Below the pieces are notes generated by a model, which ran no database searches, was not told the origin of the DNA, and worked only from the letters and a program-made list of their open reading frames with translations. A stretch of DNA of 64,000 nt, from assembly GCF_003602275.1 (NCBI RefSeq), contig NZ_QZVT01000002.1, positions 310,001 through 374,000 on the forward strand. The letters are read 5' to 3'. Position numbers and translations under genes: made by a program. The stretch is from Arthrobacter cheniae (GTDB lineage: Bacteria; Actinomycetota; Actinomycetes; Actinomycetales; Micrococcaceae). This document shows, one piece after another, positions 15,793 to 24,902 of the stretch (positions within the stretch are counted from its first letter, which is position 1; every line of letters starts with the position of its first letter).

Positions 15793-17367
15793 ATGAGCGC
15801 TGACCAGAAGGACCCCCGGCTCGCCATGCTGGTCGAGAGCATCGTGCGGCTATCGCGGGGAGAACTGAGCAGTCGCATCGAACCCTCCACCGCACGGGAC
15901 GAGGTTGACGCCGTCATCACCGGTGTGAATCTCCTCGCCGAAGAACTGGAGCAGGTGTACGAGCAGTTCGAGAAGCGCGTGGAGAGCCGCACGGCCATGC
16001 TCCGGCAGGCCCACCTGGACATGATGAAGATGGCCATGTCGGACGCCCTCACGGGTCTCGCCAACCGGGTCGCGCTGATGGATGCCATCGAGGAAGCACT
16101 TAACCAGGCTGCGAATGGCGCCTTGCCGCCGGCCCTGCTGCTCCTCGACCTCGACAGTTTCAAGAACGTCAATGACCGCTTCGGCCACGATGCCGGTGAC
16201 CGTGTCCTGCAGGAAGTCGCCCTACGCCTCAACAGCGTCGTTCGGGAGAGCGACGTCGTCGCAAGGCTCGGCGGAGACGAGTTCGCGATCCTCCTTCCGG
16301 CCGCCACGATGGATATCGCCATGCAGGTGGCGCGCAGGGCACTCGAGGTCCTCGGACAACAGGTCCGTCTCGACTCGCTCTACGTACACTCCCGCGCCAG
16401 TATCGGCGTCCGGCTCGGAACCGCGGAGCAGACGCCGGAAGAACTCCTGCTGGATGCGGACACGGCGATGTACGCCGCAAAACGCGAGGGTCGCAGCATC
16501 ATCAAGGTCTTCGAGCCCGTCATGCTGTACTCGCGTCAACTGCGCAGCCAGATGGCGACCGAACTGCGTGGCGCCATCAGCGCCGACGAACTGGTCCTGC
16601 ATTACCAGCCCGTGGTCGAGCTGGCGACGAATCGCATCCTCGGCGTCGAAGTGTTGGTGCGCTGGCAGCACCCGCTGCGAGGACTGATACCGCCCGATAC
16701 CTTCATTCCGCTCGCCGAGGAAATCGGCGTCATCCACGATCTCGATCGCTGGGTCATGTCGGCGTCCCTCCGGCAGCTCGCCCGGTGGAGACGCGACCTC
16801 GATCTCGATGCGGACTTCCAACTCAGGGTGAACCTGTCAGCGGTCGAGCTCAAGCAGCTGGACCTCGTCGACCACGTTCGAACCCTCCTCCGCGAGCTCG
16901 AACTTCCCGCCCAGAACCTGGTAGTGGAAATCACCGAGACCGCGATCGTGACGCGCGGCGAGGTGGAGATGTACTCGCTGCTCAGCCTGCAACAGCTCGG
17001 AGTCGGCATCGAGATCGACGATTTCGGTACCGGCTACTCATCAATCAGCTACCTGCGCGAGTTGCCGGTCAGCATGGTCAAGGTGGACCGCTCCCTCTTG
17101 GTCGAACTGGATACCAGGGCCGGTCAGCTGGAGTTCGTCGCGGCCATCCTGCAACTGATCCGGGCTGCCGGGCTGGAGGCTGTCTTCGAGGGGATCGAGA
17201 CACGCGAGCAGGCGGACCAGCTGCGCGCCATGGGTTGCGCGAGCGGCCAGGGATACTACTTCAGCCGGCCCCTGCCGGCTGAAGAGGCCGGCGCCCTCCT
17301 CGCCTCCACACGGCACCTGCGCGTGGAGGAAGGTATCGACGACCCCGAGGTAGCGCCGTTGCGGTGA
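15793..17367 (+). CDS. GGDEF-EAL cyclic-di-GMP enzyme
   Basis: A 524-residue soluble protein. The first 60 residues look HAMP-like and continue as a coiled coil to about 75. The GGDEF domain covers about 80-240, with an intact GGDEF at 160-164 and an I-site RESD at 151-154 exactly five residues before it, so product inhibition is expected. The EAL domain covers about 260-510: EVLVRW replaces EAL-x-R, and NLSA, EITETA, DDFGTGYSS, VKVDRS and the FEGIET and GQGYYFSRP segments are present. Both activities may therefore be intact. No transmembrane segment or sensor domain is visible, so the input is unknown. Stand-alone gene; weak ribosome site before ATG 15793. Confidence 0.9.
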   Translation: MSADQKDPRLAMLVESIVRLSRGELSSRIEPSTARDEVDAVITGVNLLAEELEQVYEQFEKRVESRTAMLRQAHLDMMKMAMSDALTGLANRVALMDAIEEALNQAANGALPPALLLLDLDSFKNVNDRFGHDAGDRVLQEVALRLNSVVRESDVVARLGGDEFAILLPAATMDIAMQVARRALEVLGQQVRLDSLYVHSRASIGVRLGTAEQTPEELLLDADTAMYAAKREGRSIIKVFEPVMLYSRQLRSQMATELRGAISADELVLHYQPVVELATNRILGVEVLVRWQHPLRGLIPPDTFIPLAEEIGVIHDLDRWVMSASLRQLARWRRDLDLDADFQLRVNLSAVELKQLDLVDHVRTLLRELELPAQNLVVEITETAIVTRGEVEMYSLLSLQQLGVGIEIDDFGTGYSSISYLRELPVSMVKVDRSLLVELDTRAGQLEFVAAILQLIRAAGLEAVFEGIETREQADQLRAMGCASGQGYYFSRPLPAEEAGALLASTRHLRVEEGIDDPEVAPLR

Positions 17368-17392
17368 CCGCGCGGGTCCTTGCGGTCACGGA

Positions 17393-18499
17393 TCAGACCA
17401 GGCGCGTGAGCCAGCCGTGCGTGTCCTCGACGGTGCCGGTCTGGATGCCGAGCAGCTGGCGGCGGATCGACATGGTGACCTCCCCCGCCGCAGCATCGGC
17501 CATGCCGATGAACTCGTCGCCGTCGCGGAGCTGTCCGATGGGGGTGATGACCGCGGCCGTACCGCAGGCGAAGACCTCGGTGATCTCGCCACCGGCTACA
17601 CCGTCACGCCATTCGTCCAGGGTGATCTTCCGCTCGCTGACCTGCAGGCCGCGATCGCGTCCGAGCTGGATGACGGAGGAGCGCGTGACGCCCTCGAGGA
17701 TGGTTCCGGACAGGGCCGGCGTGACGATCGAGCCGTCCCGGAAGACGAAGAAGACATTCATGCCGCCGAGCTCCTCGACGGCGTTGTCATTGAACTGATC
17801 GAGGAAAAGGACCTGCTTGCAGCCGTGGGCCTCGGCCTCGAGCTGGGCAGCGAGCGACGACGCGTAGTTGCCGCCCGCCTTCGCGGCACCCGTGCCGCCA
17901 CGTCCCGCCCGGGCGTAGTTCCGTGAGACCCAGATGTCGACGGGCTTCACCTCGCCCCCGAAGTAGTTGCCGGCAGGGGATGCGATCACGCGATACGAGA
18001 CCTCGCGCGCCGGCCGTACGCCCAGGAATGCCTCCGTGGCAATCATGAAGGGACGCAGGTACAGGCTCTCGCCGTCGCCGGAGGGAATCCAGTCCTGGTC
18101 CGCCGCGACGAGCTGGCTCAGTGACTCGAGGAACAGTTCCTCCGGGAGCTGCGGCAGGGCCAGGCGCACGGCCGAGCGGTTGAGACGAGCGGCATTGGCG
18201 TCCGCGCGGAAGGTCCAGATAGACCCGTCGGCGTGCCGGTAGGCCTTCATTCCCTCGAAGATCTCCTGGCCGTAGTGCAGCACCGCGGCGGCAGGATCAA
18301 GGGCGATGGGGCCGTAGGGCTCCAGCCGGGCGTCGTGCCACCCTCCTACACCGGATGCATCGACGCGGAAGTCGATGATCGTCGTGTGGTCGGTGAAGTA
18401 GTTGCCGAACCCGGGGTTGGCCAGGATCGCCTCCCGCTCCGCTGCGGACGCCCGCTGCATGGACAGGTGCCGGGCGAACCGGGTATCGGTGGCTGTCAT
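17393..18499 (-). CDS. ilvE: branched-chain amino acid aminotransferase
   Basis: A 368-residue PLP fold-type IV transaminase performing the last step of valine, leucine and isoleucine synthesis and the first of their breakdown. The PLP lysine lies in GAAKAGGNYA, and the conserved FEGMKAYRH, EELGGMNVFFVF and GTAAVITPIG segments are all present. Length is typical of actinobacterial IlvE. It follows leuB on the same strand across 97 bp that contain a small GGTTA/TAACC inverted repeat, so it may be co-transcribed or have its own promoter. ATG 18499. Confidence 0.96.
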   Translation of the reverse strand: MTATDTRFARHLSMQRASAAEREAILANPGFGNYFTDHTTIIDFRVDASGVGGWHDARLEPYGPIALDPAAAVLHYGQEIFEGMKAYRHADGSIWTFRADANAARLNRSAVRLALPQLPEELFLESLSQLVAADQDWIPSGDGESLYLRPFMIATEAFLGVRPAREVSYRVIASPAGNYFGGEVKPVDIWVSRNYARAGRGGTGAAKAGGNYASSLAAQLEAEAHGCKQVLFLDQFNDNAVEELGGMNVFFVFRDGSIVTPALSGTILEGVTRSSVIQLGRDRGLQVSERKITLDEWRDGVAGGEITEVFACGTAAVITPIGQLRDGDEFIGMADAAAGEVTMSIRRQLLGIQTGTVEDTHGWLTRLV

Positions 18500-18596
18500 G
18501 ATTCCTCCGCGCTCACGCGGGCTGCTCGTGCGGCAGGGCCGCCGTCGCCCGTCGGTGGTCAGTGCTTCGACACTGGGTTAATGATGTGTAACCACC

Positions 18597-19649
18597 TTAG
18601 GACACGGCAGCGGCAATCGCATCGCCGACGGCGGCCGTCCTGCGGTCCGTGGTGCGGGACGAGATGTCCTCCTCCACAGCTTGCTCGATCCTCGCGGCGT
18701 GCTCGTCGAGACCGAGGTGCCGGAGCAGGAGCGCCGCCGAGAGAATTGCGGCGGTCGGGTCGGCGATCTGCCGGCCGGCGATATCGGGCGCCGACCCGTG
18801 CACGGGTTCGAACATCGAGGGCGCGGTGCGCTCCATGTTGAGGTTCGCGGACGCCGCGAGCCCGATCCCGCCGGAGACAGCCGCTGCCAGGTCGGTCACG
18901 ATGTCGCCGAACAGGTTGTCCGTCACGATCACGTCGAAGCGCGACGGATCGGTGACGAGGAAGATCATCGCCGCGTCCACGTGCAGGTAGTCATGGCTGA
19001 CGTCGGGGAACTCGGCGGCGACGGCCTCGACGGTGCGCTTCCACAGGTGGCCTGCGTAGACCAGGACGTTGTGCTTGTGTACCAGCGTCAGCTTCCTGCG
19101 GCGCGCCGACGCCCGCGTGAAGGCATCGCGCACCGCACGCTCCACGCCGAATGCCGTGTTGAGTGAGACCTCGGTGGCCACCTCGTGCGGCGTCCCTCCG
19201 CGCAGCGTTCCTCCGTTGCCGGTGTAGGGGCCTTCGGTCCCCTCCCGAACCACGATGAAATCGATGACACCGGGAGCAGCCAGCGGACTGGGCACCCCGG
19301 GATACAGGCGTGAGGGTCGCAGGTTCACGAAATGATCCAGGGAGAAGCGCAGCTTCAGCAGGAATTCGCGCTCGATGAGCCCGGACGGGATACGCGTATC
19401 TCCAGGAGCCGCGCCCACCGCCCCGAACAGGATGGCGTCGTGGCCCCTGAGTTTTCCGAGGGTCTCGTCGGAGAGCGTCTCCCCCGTCTCGAGCCAGTGC
19501 TGGGCGCCGAGCGTGTACTCGGTCAGCGTCAGGCGGACGTCGTCGCCCGCGACGGCCCGCAGCACCTTGACGGCCTCCGCGGTCACTTCGGGGCCGATCC
19601 CGTCCCCGGGGATGACGGCGAGGTCGATACTGCGGAGCGCATCAGTCAT
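18597..19649 (-). CDS. leuB: 3-isopropylmalate dehydrogenase
   Basis: LeuB oxidatively decarboxylates 3-isopropylmalate with NAD, the third step of leucine synthesis. The 350-residue product shows the N-terminal [10 protein letters not shown], the [13 protein letters not shown] active-site loop, KHNVLVYAG with the catalytic lysine, and [16 protein letters not shown] choose ATG 19649, with GGAG four bases upstream; the in-frame GTG at 19670 would add seven non-family residues. The divergent 246-bp upstream region contains a 24-bp inverted repeat shared with the histidine kinase gene. Confidence 0.95.
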   Translation of the reverse strand: MTDALRSIDLAVIPGDGIGPEVTAEAVKVLRAVAGDDVRLTLTEYTLGAQHWLETGETLSDETLGKLRGHDAILFGAVGAAPGDTRIPSGLIEREFLLKLRFSLDHFVNLRPSRLYPGVPSPLAAPGVIDFIVVREGTEGPYTGNGGTLRGGTPHEVATEVSLNTAFGVERAVRDAFTRASARRRKLTLVHKHNVLVYAGHLWKRTVEAVAAEFPDVSHDYLHVDAAMIFLVTDPSRFDVIVTDNLFGDIVTDLAAAVSGGIGLAASANLNMERTAPSMFEPVHGSAPDIAGRQIADPTAAILSAALLLRHLGLDEHAARIEQAVEEDISSRTTDRRTAAVGDAIAAAVS

Positions 19650-19784
19650 GGCTCCAGCGTAGGAAAGCACGCGGGGCGGTCACAATCGGTCCGCAGGGTG
19701 AGACAGCTCCACCCGGGGTCGGCGGAGCAGTGGGACGAACGGAGCGGCGCCACCCAGGGCGGAGCACCGATCGTGCGCAGCCGC

Positions 19785-19808
19785 GCCTGTCGGTCCTGAC
19801 CGACAGGC
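19785..19808. repeat. inverted repeat in the leuB / histidine kinase divergent region
   Basis: Arms of 11 bp (GCCTGTCGGTC and GACCGACAGGC) with a two-base centre. A second, 12-base palindrome (CGCGCATGCGCG) follows at about 19838-19850, just before a TATATT that could be a -10 element of the kinase gene. Either may be an operator. The regulator is unknown. Confidence 0.5.
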
Positions 19809-19895
19809 CACGGACGGGACGTCCCGCATCCCCGCGCCGCGCGCATGCGCGACCTATATTGTGAGGACAGCTCAGCAGAGGTCGGGAAGGACACC

Positions 19896-21617
19896 GTGGC
19901 GCAGGACGAAGTACGTGGACGTCGAGGTGACGCCTCCGCCGTCGTCGCCTCCGCATCCGGCAACGAACGCGCACACCTCAAGCGTCTCCTCGAGGACGGC
20001 GGCGTCCCGACCAGGACGGTCACCACGGCAGCCTCGCTCCTCGACGAGGTACTCACGGACCGGCCCGACGTCCTGCTCGTCGATGTCTTCCTGGCCCTCG
20101 CGTACGCGGACACACTCGCCGACACCATCGCCCAGCACCCACAGCTCACCGACCTGCCCGTGATCCTCCTGCTGCCCGAGGGCGGCGCCGGCGAGCTCCC
20201 GGATACGCTCGCGCCTTCCCTCTCCGACGTCGTCTTCCGACCGCTGGAGGCCACCGAGGTGCTGCAACGGACCCGATCCGCGATTGCGCGGCGACGGCAC
20301 CGTCAGGCGCAGAGGGCATCATCCGAGCGGCTGCGCGAGGACATGCGCAGGATCTCGGCCCGCATCCGGGCGACGAATGATCCGGCCGTGATAGTGGACC
20401 AGTTCCTGCCGGCGGTCGGCCAGGCCCTCGACGCACACCACGTGGCACTGCAGGTCTTCGACGACGACCGCGTTGCAGCGCACAGCTGCAGCTGGACCAG
20501 GGACACCGATGGTGGAGCAGCTATCGCAGCCCCGCTCCGGACCCACCAGGAAGCGTCGCTCGCACTCGCACTCGAACTGTGGGAGGACACGGCGACCGCA
20601 TCCTTCAGCTCCGGACCAGCGGCCGCGCCACAACGGGACGACATCCCCCCGCCGGAATGGATACTCCACCACGCACGGGCGGCCCCCGCGAGCCTGCAAG
20701 GAGACGACCGGACGATGCACGGTGTCGTGGCGGCCCTCGGCGAGGGAGACACTCCGTTCGGGCTGCTGTGGATCATGAGTGAGGAGACGCCCCTGACCTG
20801 GACCGGCGTCGAGGCAGCACTCACGCAGCACGTCCTCGGCAACCTCGCACACGGGCTGATCCAGGCGCAGCTGATCTCCCGGCAGCAGCAGGCCGTACGC
20901 AAGCTGCGCGCCCTCAACCAGGCGAAGAGCGACTTCGTCGGCACGGTGAATCACGAGCTGCGAACACCCCTAGCATCCATTGCCGGCTACCTCGAGATGA
21001 TCATCGATGGCGTCGGGGGCGAGCTGCCGCCGGAAGCCCACACCATGCTGCAGGCCGTCGAGCGCAACACCGCCAAGCTGAGCCAGCTGATCGACAACAT
21101 CTCTGCGCTCTCCGCCCGGGAGACCGACGCGTCGGAGCACGGTCCCGTCGACATCGTGCACCTCGTCTCGGAGCTGACCAGCCGCGCGGTGCTGCAGGCC
21201 GCTGCAGGCGGCATCACACTCGACTGCGCCCTCCCAGACCGGTTGGTCACGGTTTCCGGTGACCGCGGGCAGCTATCGGCGGCCCTCGCGGTGGTCCTGT
21301 CCAACGCCATCAAGTTCACCCAGCAGGAGGGCACCGTCTCCGTGCGGCTGACGCAGGAGCCCGACCACGAACACGTCGTCATCGTCGTGCAGGACACGGG
21401 GATCGGCATCCCCGTGGATGACCTCCCCCGCCTGTTCGATGCTTTCCATCGGGCGTCGAATGCGACACCTGCCCTTCCGGGCGCGGGCGTCGGACTGAGC
21501 ATCGCCAAGAAGACGCTCGAGGACCACCACGGAACTATCACGATCGAATCCAGCCTGGGCGTCGGCACATCGGTGGCGATCACGCTACCGCTGCTGAACC
21601 ACGCTGCCGTAGGCTGA
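19896..21617 (+). CDS. soluble histidine kinase with degenerate receiver and GAF-like domains
   Basis: A 573-residue sensor kinase. N-terminal ~120 residues form a receiver-like fold with Asp63 in DVLLVDVF but without the usual acidic pair at the start, so it is probably a degenerate receiver. A GAF-like region (about 150-320) precedes a coiled linker. The kinase core has H353 in FVGTVNHELRTPLASI, the N box VLSNAIKFT, DTGIGIP, LFDAFHR and GAGVGLSIAKK. There is no membrane segment, so the signal is internal. No response regulator lies nearby. GTG 19896 has GGAAGGA a few bases upstream, and I prefer it to the longer frame from 19845. Confidence 0.85.
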   Translation: MAQDEVRGRRGDASAVVASASGNERAHLKRLLEDGGVPTRTVTTAASLLDEVLTDRPDVLLVDVFLALAYADTLADTIAQHPQLTDLPVILLLPEGGAGELPDTLAPSLSDVVFRPLEATEVLQRTRSAIARRRHRQAQRASSERLREDMRRISARIRATNDPAVIVDQFLPAVGQALDAHHVALQVFDDDRVAAHSCSWTRDTDGGAAIAAPLRTHQEASLALALELWEDTATASFSSGPAAAPQRDDIPPPEWILHHARAAPASLQGDDRTMHGVVAALGEGDTPFGLLWIMSEETPLTWTGVEAALTQHVLGNLAHGLIQAQLISRQQQAVRKLRALNQAKSDFVGTVNHELRTPLASIAGYLEMIIDGVGGELPPEAHTMLQAVERNTAKLSQLIDNISALSARETDASEHGPVDIVHLVSELTSRAVLQAAAGGITLDCALPDRLVTVSGDRGQLSAALAVVLSNAIKFTQQEGTVSVRLTQEPDHEHVVIVVQDTGIGIPVDDLPRLFDAFHRASNATPALPGAGVGLSIAKKTLEDHHGTITIESSLGVGTSVAITLPLLNHAAVG

Positions 21618-21647
21618 CGAGCTGGACTCCGCACGGAAGGAACGCTC

Positions 21648-22196
21648 ATGACCGCGGCAGCGAATCGCATACCGGTGCGCCAGTTGGATCTGGACACCCT
21701 CCTGCCTTACCTCGACCTCCATCTCGTCGGTGCGACCAACGGCGTTCGCCTGTTCCGGGCGGCGGGCCTCTCCTGGGCCGGGACACCGTACGAAGAGGAC
21801 TTCACGCGGCTGCGGCAGGAGATCAGCGAGGAGCGCACATTCCTCAAGCGACTCATCAAGGCTCTCGGTCATCGGCCGAGCCTCGTCAAGATGACCCTTG
21901 CCAGGGTCCTCTCCGTCATCGCCGACCTGGATCCCCTCAACCCCAAACGGCGGAAGGCGAGCGCGGGCGCGCAACTTGAGCTCGAAGCCCTGCAGTCACT
22001 GCTGAAGGGGAAGGAAGCGCTCTGGTCGACGCTGCTGGCGCTCTCTCCCGCAGGATCGGGACAGCAGGCGAACATGGCGGAGACAGTCCTCAATACACCG
22101 GTCCTGGAGCGGCTCCTCGAAGCCTCCAAGCGACAGCAGGACACGGTTGCCCGCGTCATGACCGAGACGGCGTCGGCCCGCTTCCTGCAGCAGTAG
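21648..22196 (+). CDS. conserved-looking helical protein of unknown function
   Basis: A 182-residue protein that I do not recognise. It is predominantly helical with a polar composition: an N-terminal strand-poor region (QLDLDTLLPYLDLHLVGATN) is followed by four likely helices carrying many Leu, Glu and Lys residues, consistent with a four-helix bundle. No signal peptide or membrane segment. ATG 21648 follows GGAAGGAACGCTC, a good ribosome site. It starts 30 bases after the kinase stop on the same strand, so it may be an accessory partner of the kinase. Confidence 0.75.
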   Translation: MTAAANRIPVRQLDLDTLLPYLDLHLVGATNGVRLFRAAGLSWAGTPYEEDFTRLRQEISEERTFLKRLIKALGHRPSLVKMTLARVLSVIADLDPLNPKRRKASAGAQLELEALQSLLKGKEALWSTLLALSPAGSGQQANMAETVLNTPVLERLLEASKRQQDTVARVMTETASARFLQQ

Positions 22197-22263
22197 CTGG
22201 GCATCACCCTGCAGTAGCCCGGGCATCACCCTGCGGTGGTCCGGCGGCGACCGCAGGGGCGCC

Positions 22264-23838
22264 TCACTCCCCCGCGGGTCCTTCGTATTTGGGGAAGACG
22301 GGCGACGGAGCGGGCAGCCGGGTCCCGACCTCGATGTGCCGGCCCAGCGCCTCGAAGCGGCGCAGCGCATCGTCGCCGTCGGTACCCTGCCCCAGTGCGG
22401 TAAGGATCTGGCCCGCGCTGGTCGGCATCACGGGCTGCGCGAGGATCGAGACCACCCGGAGCACCTCCAGCGTCACGTAGAGCACGGTGTTCATCCGCTC
22501 GGGGTCCGTCTTGCGGAGCACCCACGGCTGCTGGTCGGCGAAGTACGCATTCGTGTCGCCGAGCACCGTCCAGACCGCCTCGAGTGCTCGGGAGAACTCC
22601 TGGCGGTCGTAGGCCGAACGGCTCGCGTCGAGCAGGGCGTGCGCCTGATCGAGGATCCCGGTATCGGCGGATGCCAGCGGGCCCGGCTCTGGCACGGCAC
22701 CGCCGCAGTTCTTGGCGACCATCGAGAGCGAGCGCTGCGCGAGGTTGCCGAAGTTGTTCGCGAGGTCGGAATTCATGCGCCCCACGACCGCCTCATGGCT
22801 GTACGAGCCGTCGGCTCCGAAGGGGACCTCACGCAGTAGGAAGAAGCGGACCTGGTCCAGGCCGTACTGGTCCACCCAGTCACCCGGCGCCACCGTGTTG
22901 CCCAACGATTTGGACATCTTGACGCCGCGGTTGTGCAGGAACCCGTGGATCATGACGCGCTTCGGCACCTCGAGGCCCGCGGACATGAGGAAGGCGGGCC
23001 AGTAGATGGCGTGGAAGCGTGAGATGTCCTTGCCGATGACATGCACGTCGGCGGGCCAGAACTTCCGGAACGTCTCCGATCCGGTGTCCGGGTATCCGAC
23101 GCCGGTCAGGTAGTTCGTGAGTGCATCCACCCACACGTACATGACATGGCGGTCATTGCCTGGAACGGGGACGCCCCAGTCGAAGGTGGTGCGGCTGATG
23201 GAGAGGTCCTCAAGTCCCCGTCGCACGAAGGAGATGACCTCGTTGAAGCGGGACTGTGGCGCACCGAACTCGGGCTGCGACCCGTAGAGGTCCAGCAGCT
23301 TCTGCTGGTAGGCCGAGAGCCGGAAGAAGTAGCTCTCCTCCTCGGTCCAGGTGACCTCCGTGTCGGTCTCCCTCGCGTACCGCACGCCGTCCTCGCGGAC
23401 CTCCGTCTCGTCCTCGCCCCAGAACGCCTCGTCCCGCACGGAGTACCAGCCGGCGTACTTGTCGAGATAGATGTCGCCGTTCGCCTCCATACGCTTCCAG
23501 ATCTCGGTCGCGGCGGCGTAGTGGTCCTCGTCCGTGGTACGGATGAAGCGGTCGTAGGACGTCCCGACGACGTCGTTCATGTCACGGAACGCAAGCGCGT
23601 TGCGGGTGGCCAACTCGCGGACGGGGATGCCCTCGCGGTCCGCTGCCTGCTGCATCTTCAGGCCGTGCTCGTCCGTCCCCGTCAGGTACATGACATCGAA
23701 CCCGTCCAGGCGCTTGAAGCGCGCCATGGCGTCGACGGCGATGGTCTCGTAGGCGTGCCCGATATGCGGGACGCCGTTCGGGTAGGAGATGGCCGTGGTG
23801 ATGTAGAACGGAGGCTTGGCGTCAGCAGCGGGAGTCAC
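22264..23838 (-). CDS. metG: methionyl-tRNA synthetase
   Basis: A 524-residue class I synthetase. The HIGH motif is in [16 protein letters not shown] and KMSKS in [11 protein letters not shown]. It belongs to the short form that lacks the C-terminal tRNA-binding domain. Start ATG 23838, with a weak ribosome site. No T-box or other leader structure is visible in the 80-bp spacer before it. Directly downstream (22197-22240) a ~23-bp segment containing GGGCATCACCCTGC is present twice in tandem, with no evident function. Confidence 0.97.
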   Translation of the reverse strand: MTPAADAKPPFYITTAISYPNGVPHIGHAYETIAVDAMARFKRLDGFDVMYLTGTDEHGLKMQQAADREGIPVRELATRNALAFRDMNDVVGTSYDRFIRTTDEDHYAAATEIWKRMEANGDIYLDKYAGWYSVRDEAFWGEDETEVREDGVRYARETDTEVTWTEEESYFFRLSAYQQKLLDLYGSQPEFGAPQSRFNEVISFVRRGLEDLSISRTTFDWGVPVPGNDRHVMYVWVDALTNYLTGVGYPDTGSETFRKFWPADVHVIGKDISRFHAIYWPAFLMSAGLEVPKRVMIHGFLHNRGVKMSKSLGNTVAPGDWVDQYGLDQVRFFLLREVPFGADGSYSHEAVVGRMNSDLANNFGNLAQRSLSMVAKNCGGAVPEPGPLASADTGILDQAHALLDASRSAYDRQEFSRALEAVWTVLGDTNAYFADQQPWVLRKTDPERMNTVLYVTLEVLRVVSILAQPVMPTSAGQILTALGQGTDGDDALRRFEALGRHIEVGTRLPAPSPVFPKYEGPAGE

Positions 23839-23918
23839 CCTATGAAATTACCCCGCGGGACCTCCATTTGCCCAAGTGCGGCAGGGGGGGGCAAGGACAG
23901 GTCGGCCGTCTCCGGCAG

Positions 23919-24848
23919 TCACGCGACGACGACGGCGTCGAGTCCCAGCACCGCGTGGACGCCCCAGGTCCGGTTGGCGATCTGCGTGACGCGGAGGTCG
24001 ACGACGGAACTGGCGAGGGCCAGCGCCGTCTTCCGTTCCAGTCCGTACAACTGCTGCAGCCAGGTCAGCATCGCACCGAGCGCTTCCGCCGTCGCCCTGT
24101 TCAGGTCGGCATCGAATCCGAAGGTGATGCGGGCGGTCGGGGTGAGCGCATGGATGCTGCTGAGTGGCGTATCGCGGACGACGTCGACGGTGAGCGTCGT
24201 CGTCATGCCGCACTCGATCGCGGTGCCACCGACCTCGCCGTCACCCTGCGCGGCGTGCCCGTCGCCGAGGTGCAGGAGCGCGCCGGGCACGGTGACGGGC
24301 AGGAACAGCGTGGACCCGGCCGTCAGCTCGCGGCAGTCGATATTGCCGCCGCCGGCGGCGCGGGGAGGGGTGGTGGAATGTTCTCCGGGCTCCACGGGCG
24401 GCAGGCCCACGACGCCGAGGAACGGAGCGAGCCGGACCGTGTGGCCGTGCTGGTTCGTCCCGGTCCCGGCGTCGCGGTCGAGGTCCCACAGCAGCCAGGC
24501 GGGCTCCGACCCCTCGATGCCCAGGCTGTGGGCGAAGGCGTCGTCCCGACTGCCCCCGGCGGTCCAGCCCCAGTCCGCTGTCTCGAAGGCGTCGAACCGG
24601 AGGGCGAGCACGTCGCCCGCGGTGGTTCCGGCTACCTCGATGGGGCCCGTGAGCGCGTGCCCCCGGCGATCAGGGAACCGGTAGGGCGTCGTCGCGCCGG
24701 GGGCGGACTGCCGTTCGAGGTGCCCCCAGGCGTCCAGGGACTCGACGATCACGCGGTCGCCGGGTTCGATCGTCAGCACGGGTGCGGTGTCCCGGGACAG
24801 GACCTGCGTCGCGGTCGCCTGCCGGGCGGGGAGCCGGTGGGTCGCCAT
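23919..24848 (-). CDS. acetamidase/formamidase family protein
   Basis: A 309-residue FmdA/AmdA-family amidohydrolase, which releases ammonia from formamide or acetamide. Visible family segments are the N-terminal VLTIEPGDRVIVESLDAWG, the ITGPI-type TGPIEVAGTTAGDVLAL, and LHLGDGHAAQGDGEVGGTAIEC, including the conserved His/Asp/Glu set. It is slightly shorter than the ~400-residue classical FmdA and lies closer to the ~310-residue subgroup. It stands alone and might allow short amides to be used as nitrogen sources. Confidence 0.88.
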   Translation of the reverse strand: MATHRLPARQATATQVLSRDTAPVLTIEPGDRVIVESLDAWGHLERQSAPGATTPYRFPDRRGHALTGPIEVAGTTAGDVLALRFDAFETADWGWTAGGSRDDAFAHSLGIEGSEPAWLLWDLDRDAGTGTNQHGHTVRLAPFLGVVGLPPVEPGEHSTTPPRAAGGGNIDCRELTAGSTLFLPVTVPGALLHLGDGHAAQGDGEVGGTAIECGMTTTLTVDVVRDTPLSSIHALTPTARITFGFDADLNRATAEALGAMLTWLQQLYGLERKTALALASSVVDLRVTQIANRTWGVHAVLGLDAVVVA

Positions 24849-24902
24849 GGGAGCGCCTTCCTCTGGAACGTCGATCAGGTGACAGCGGTCATGGGACTTC
24901 GA

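Noticed and set aside
19695..19710. A second NdgR/LtbR operator upstream of leuB
   Set aside because: Only a TGAGAC half site (19699-19704) is present; the other arm does not match GTCTCA, so I do not annotate it.
22186..22240. A ~23-bp tandem direct repeat after metG
   Set aside because: Two imperfect copies, no spacer pattern, no gene nearby that would explain it; not a CRISPR or attachment site.
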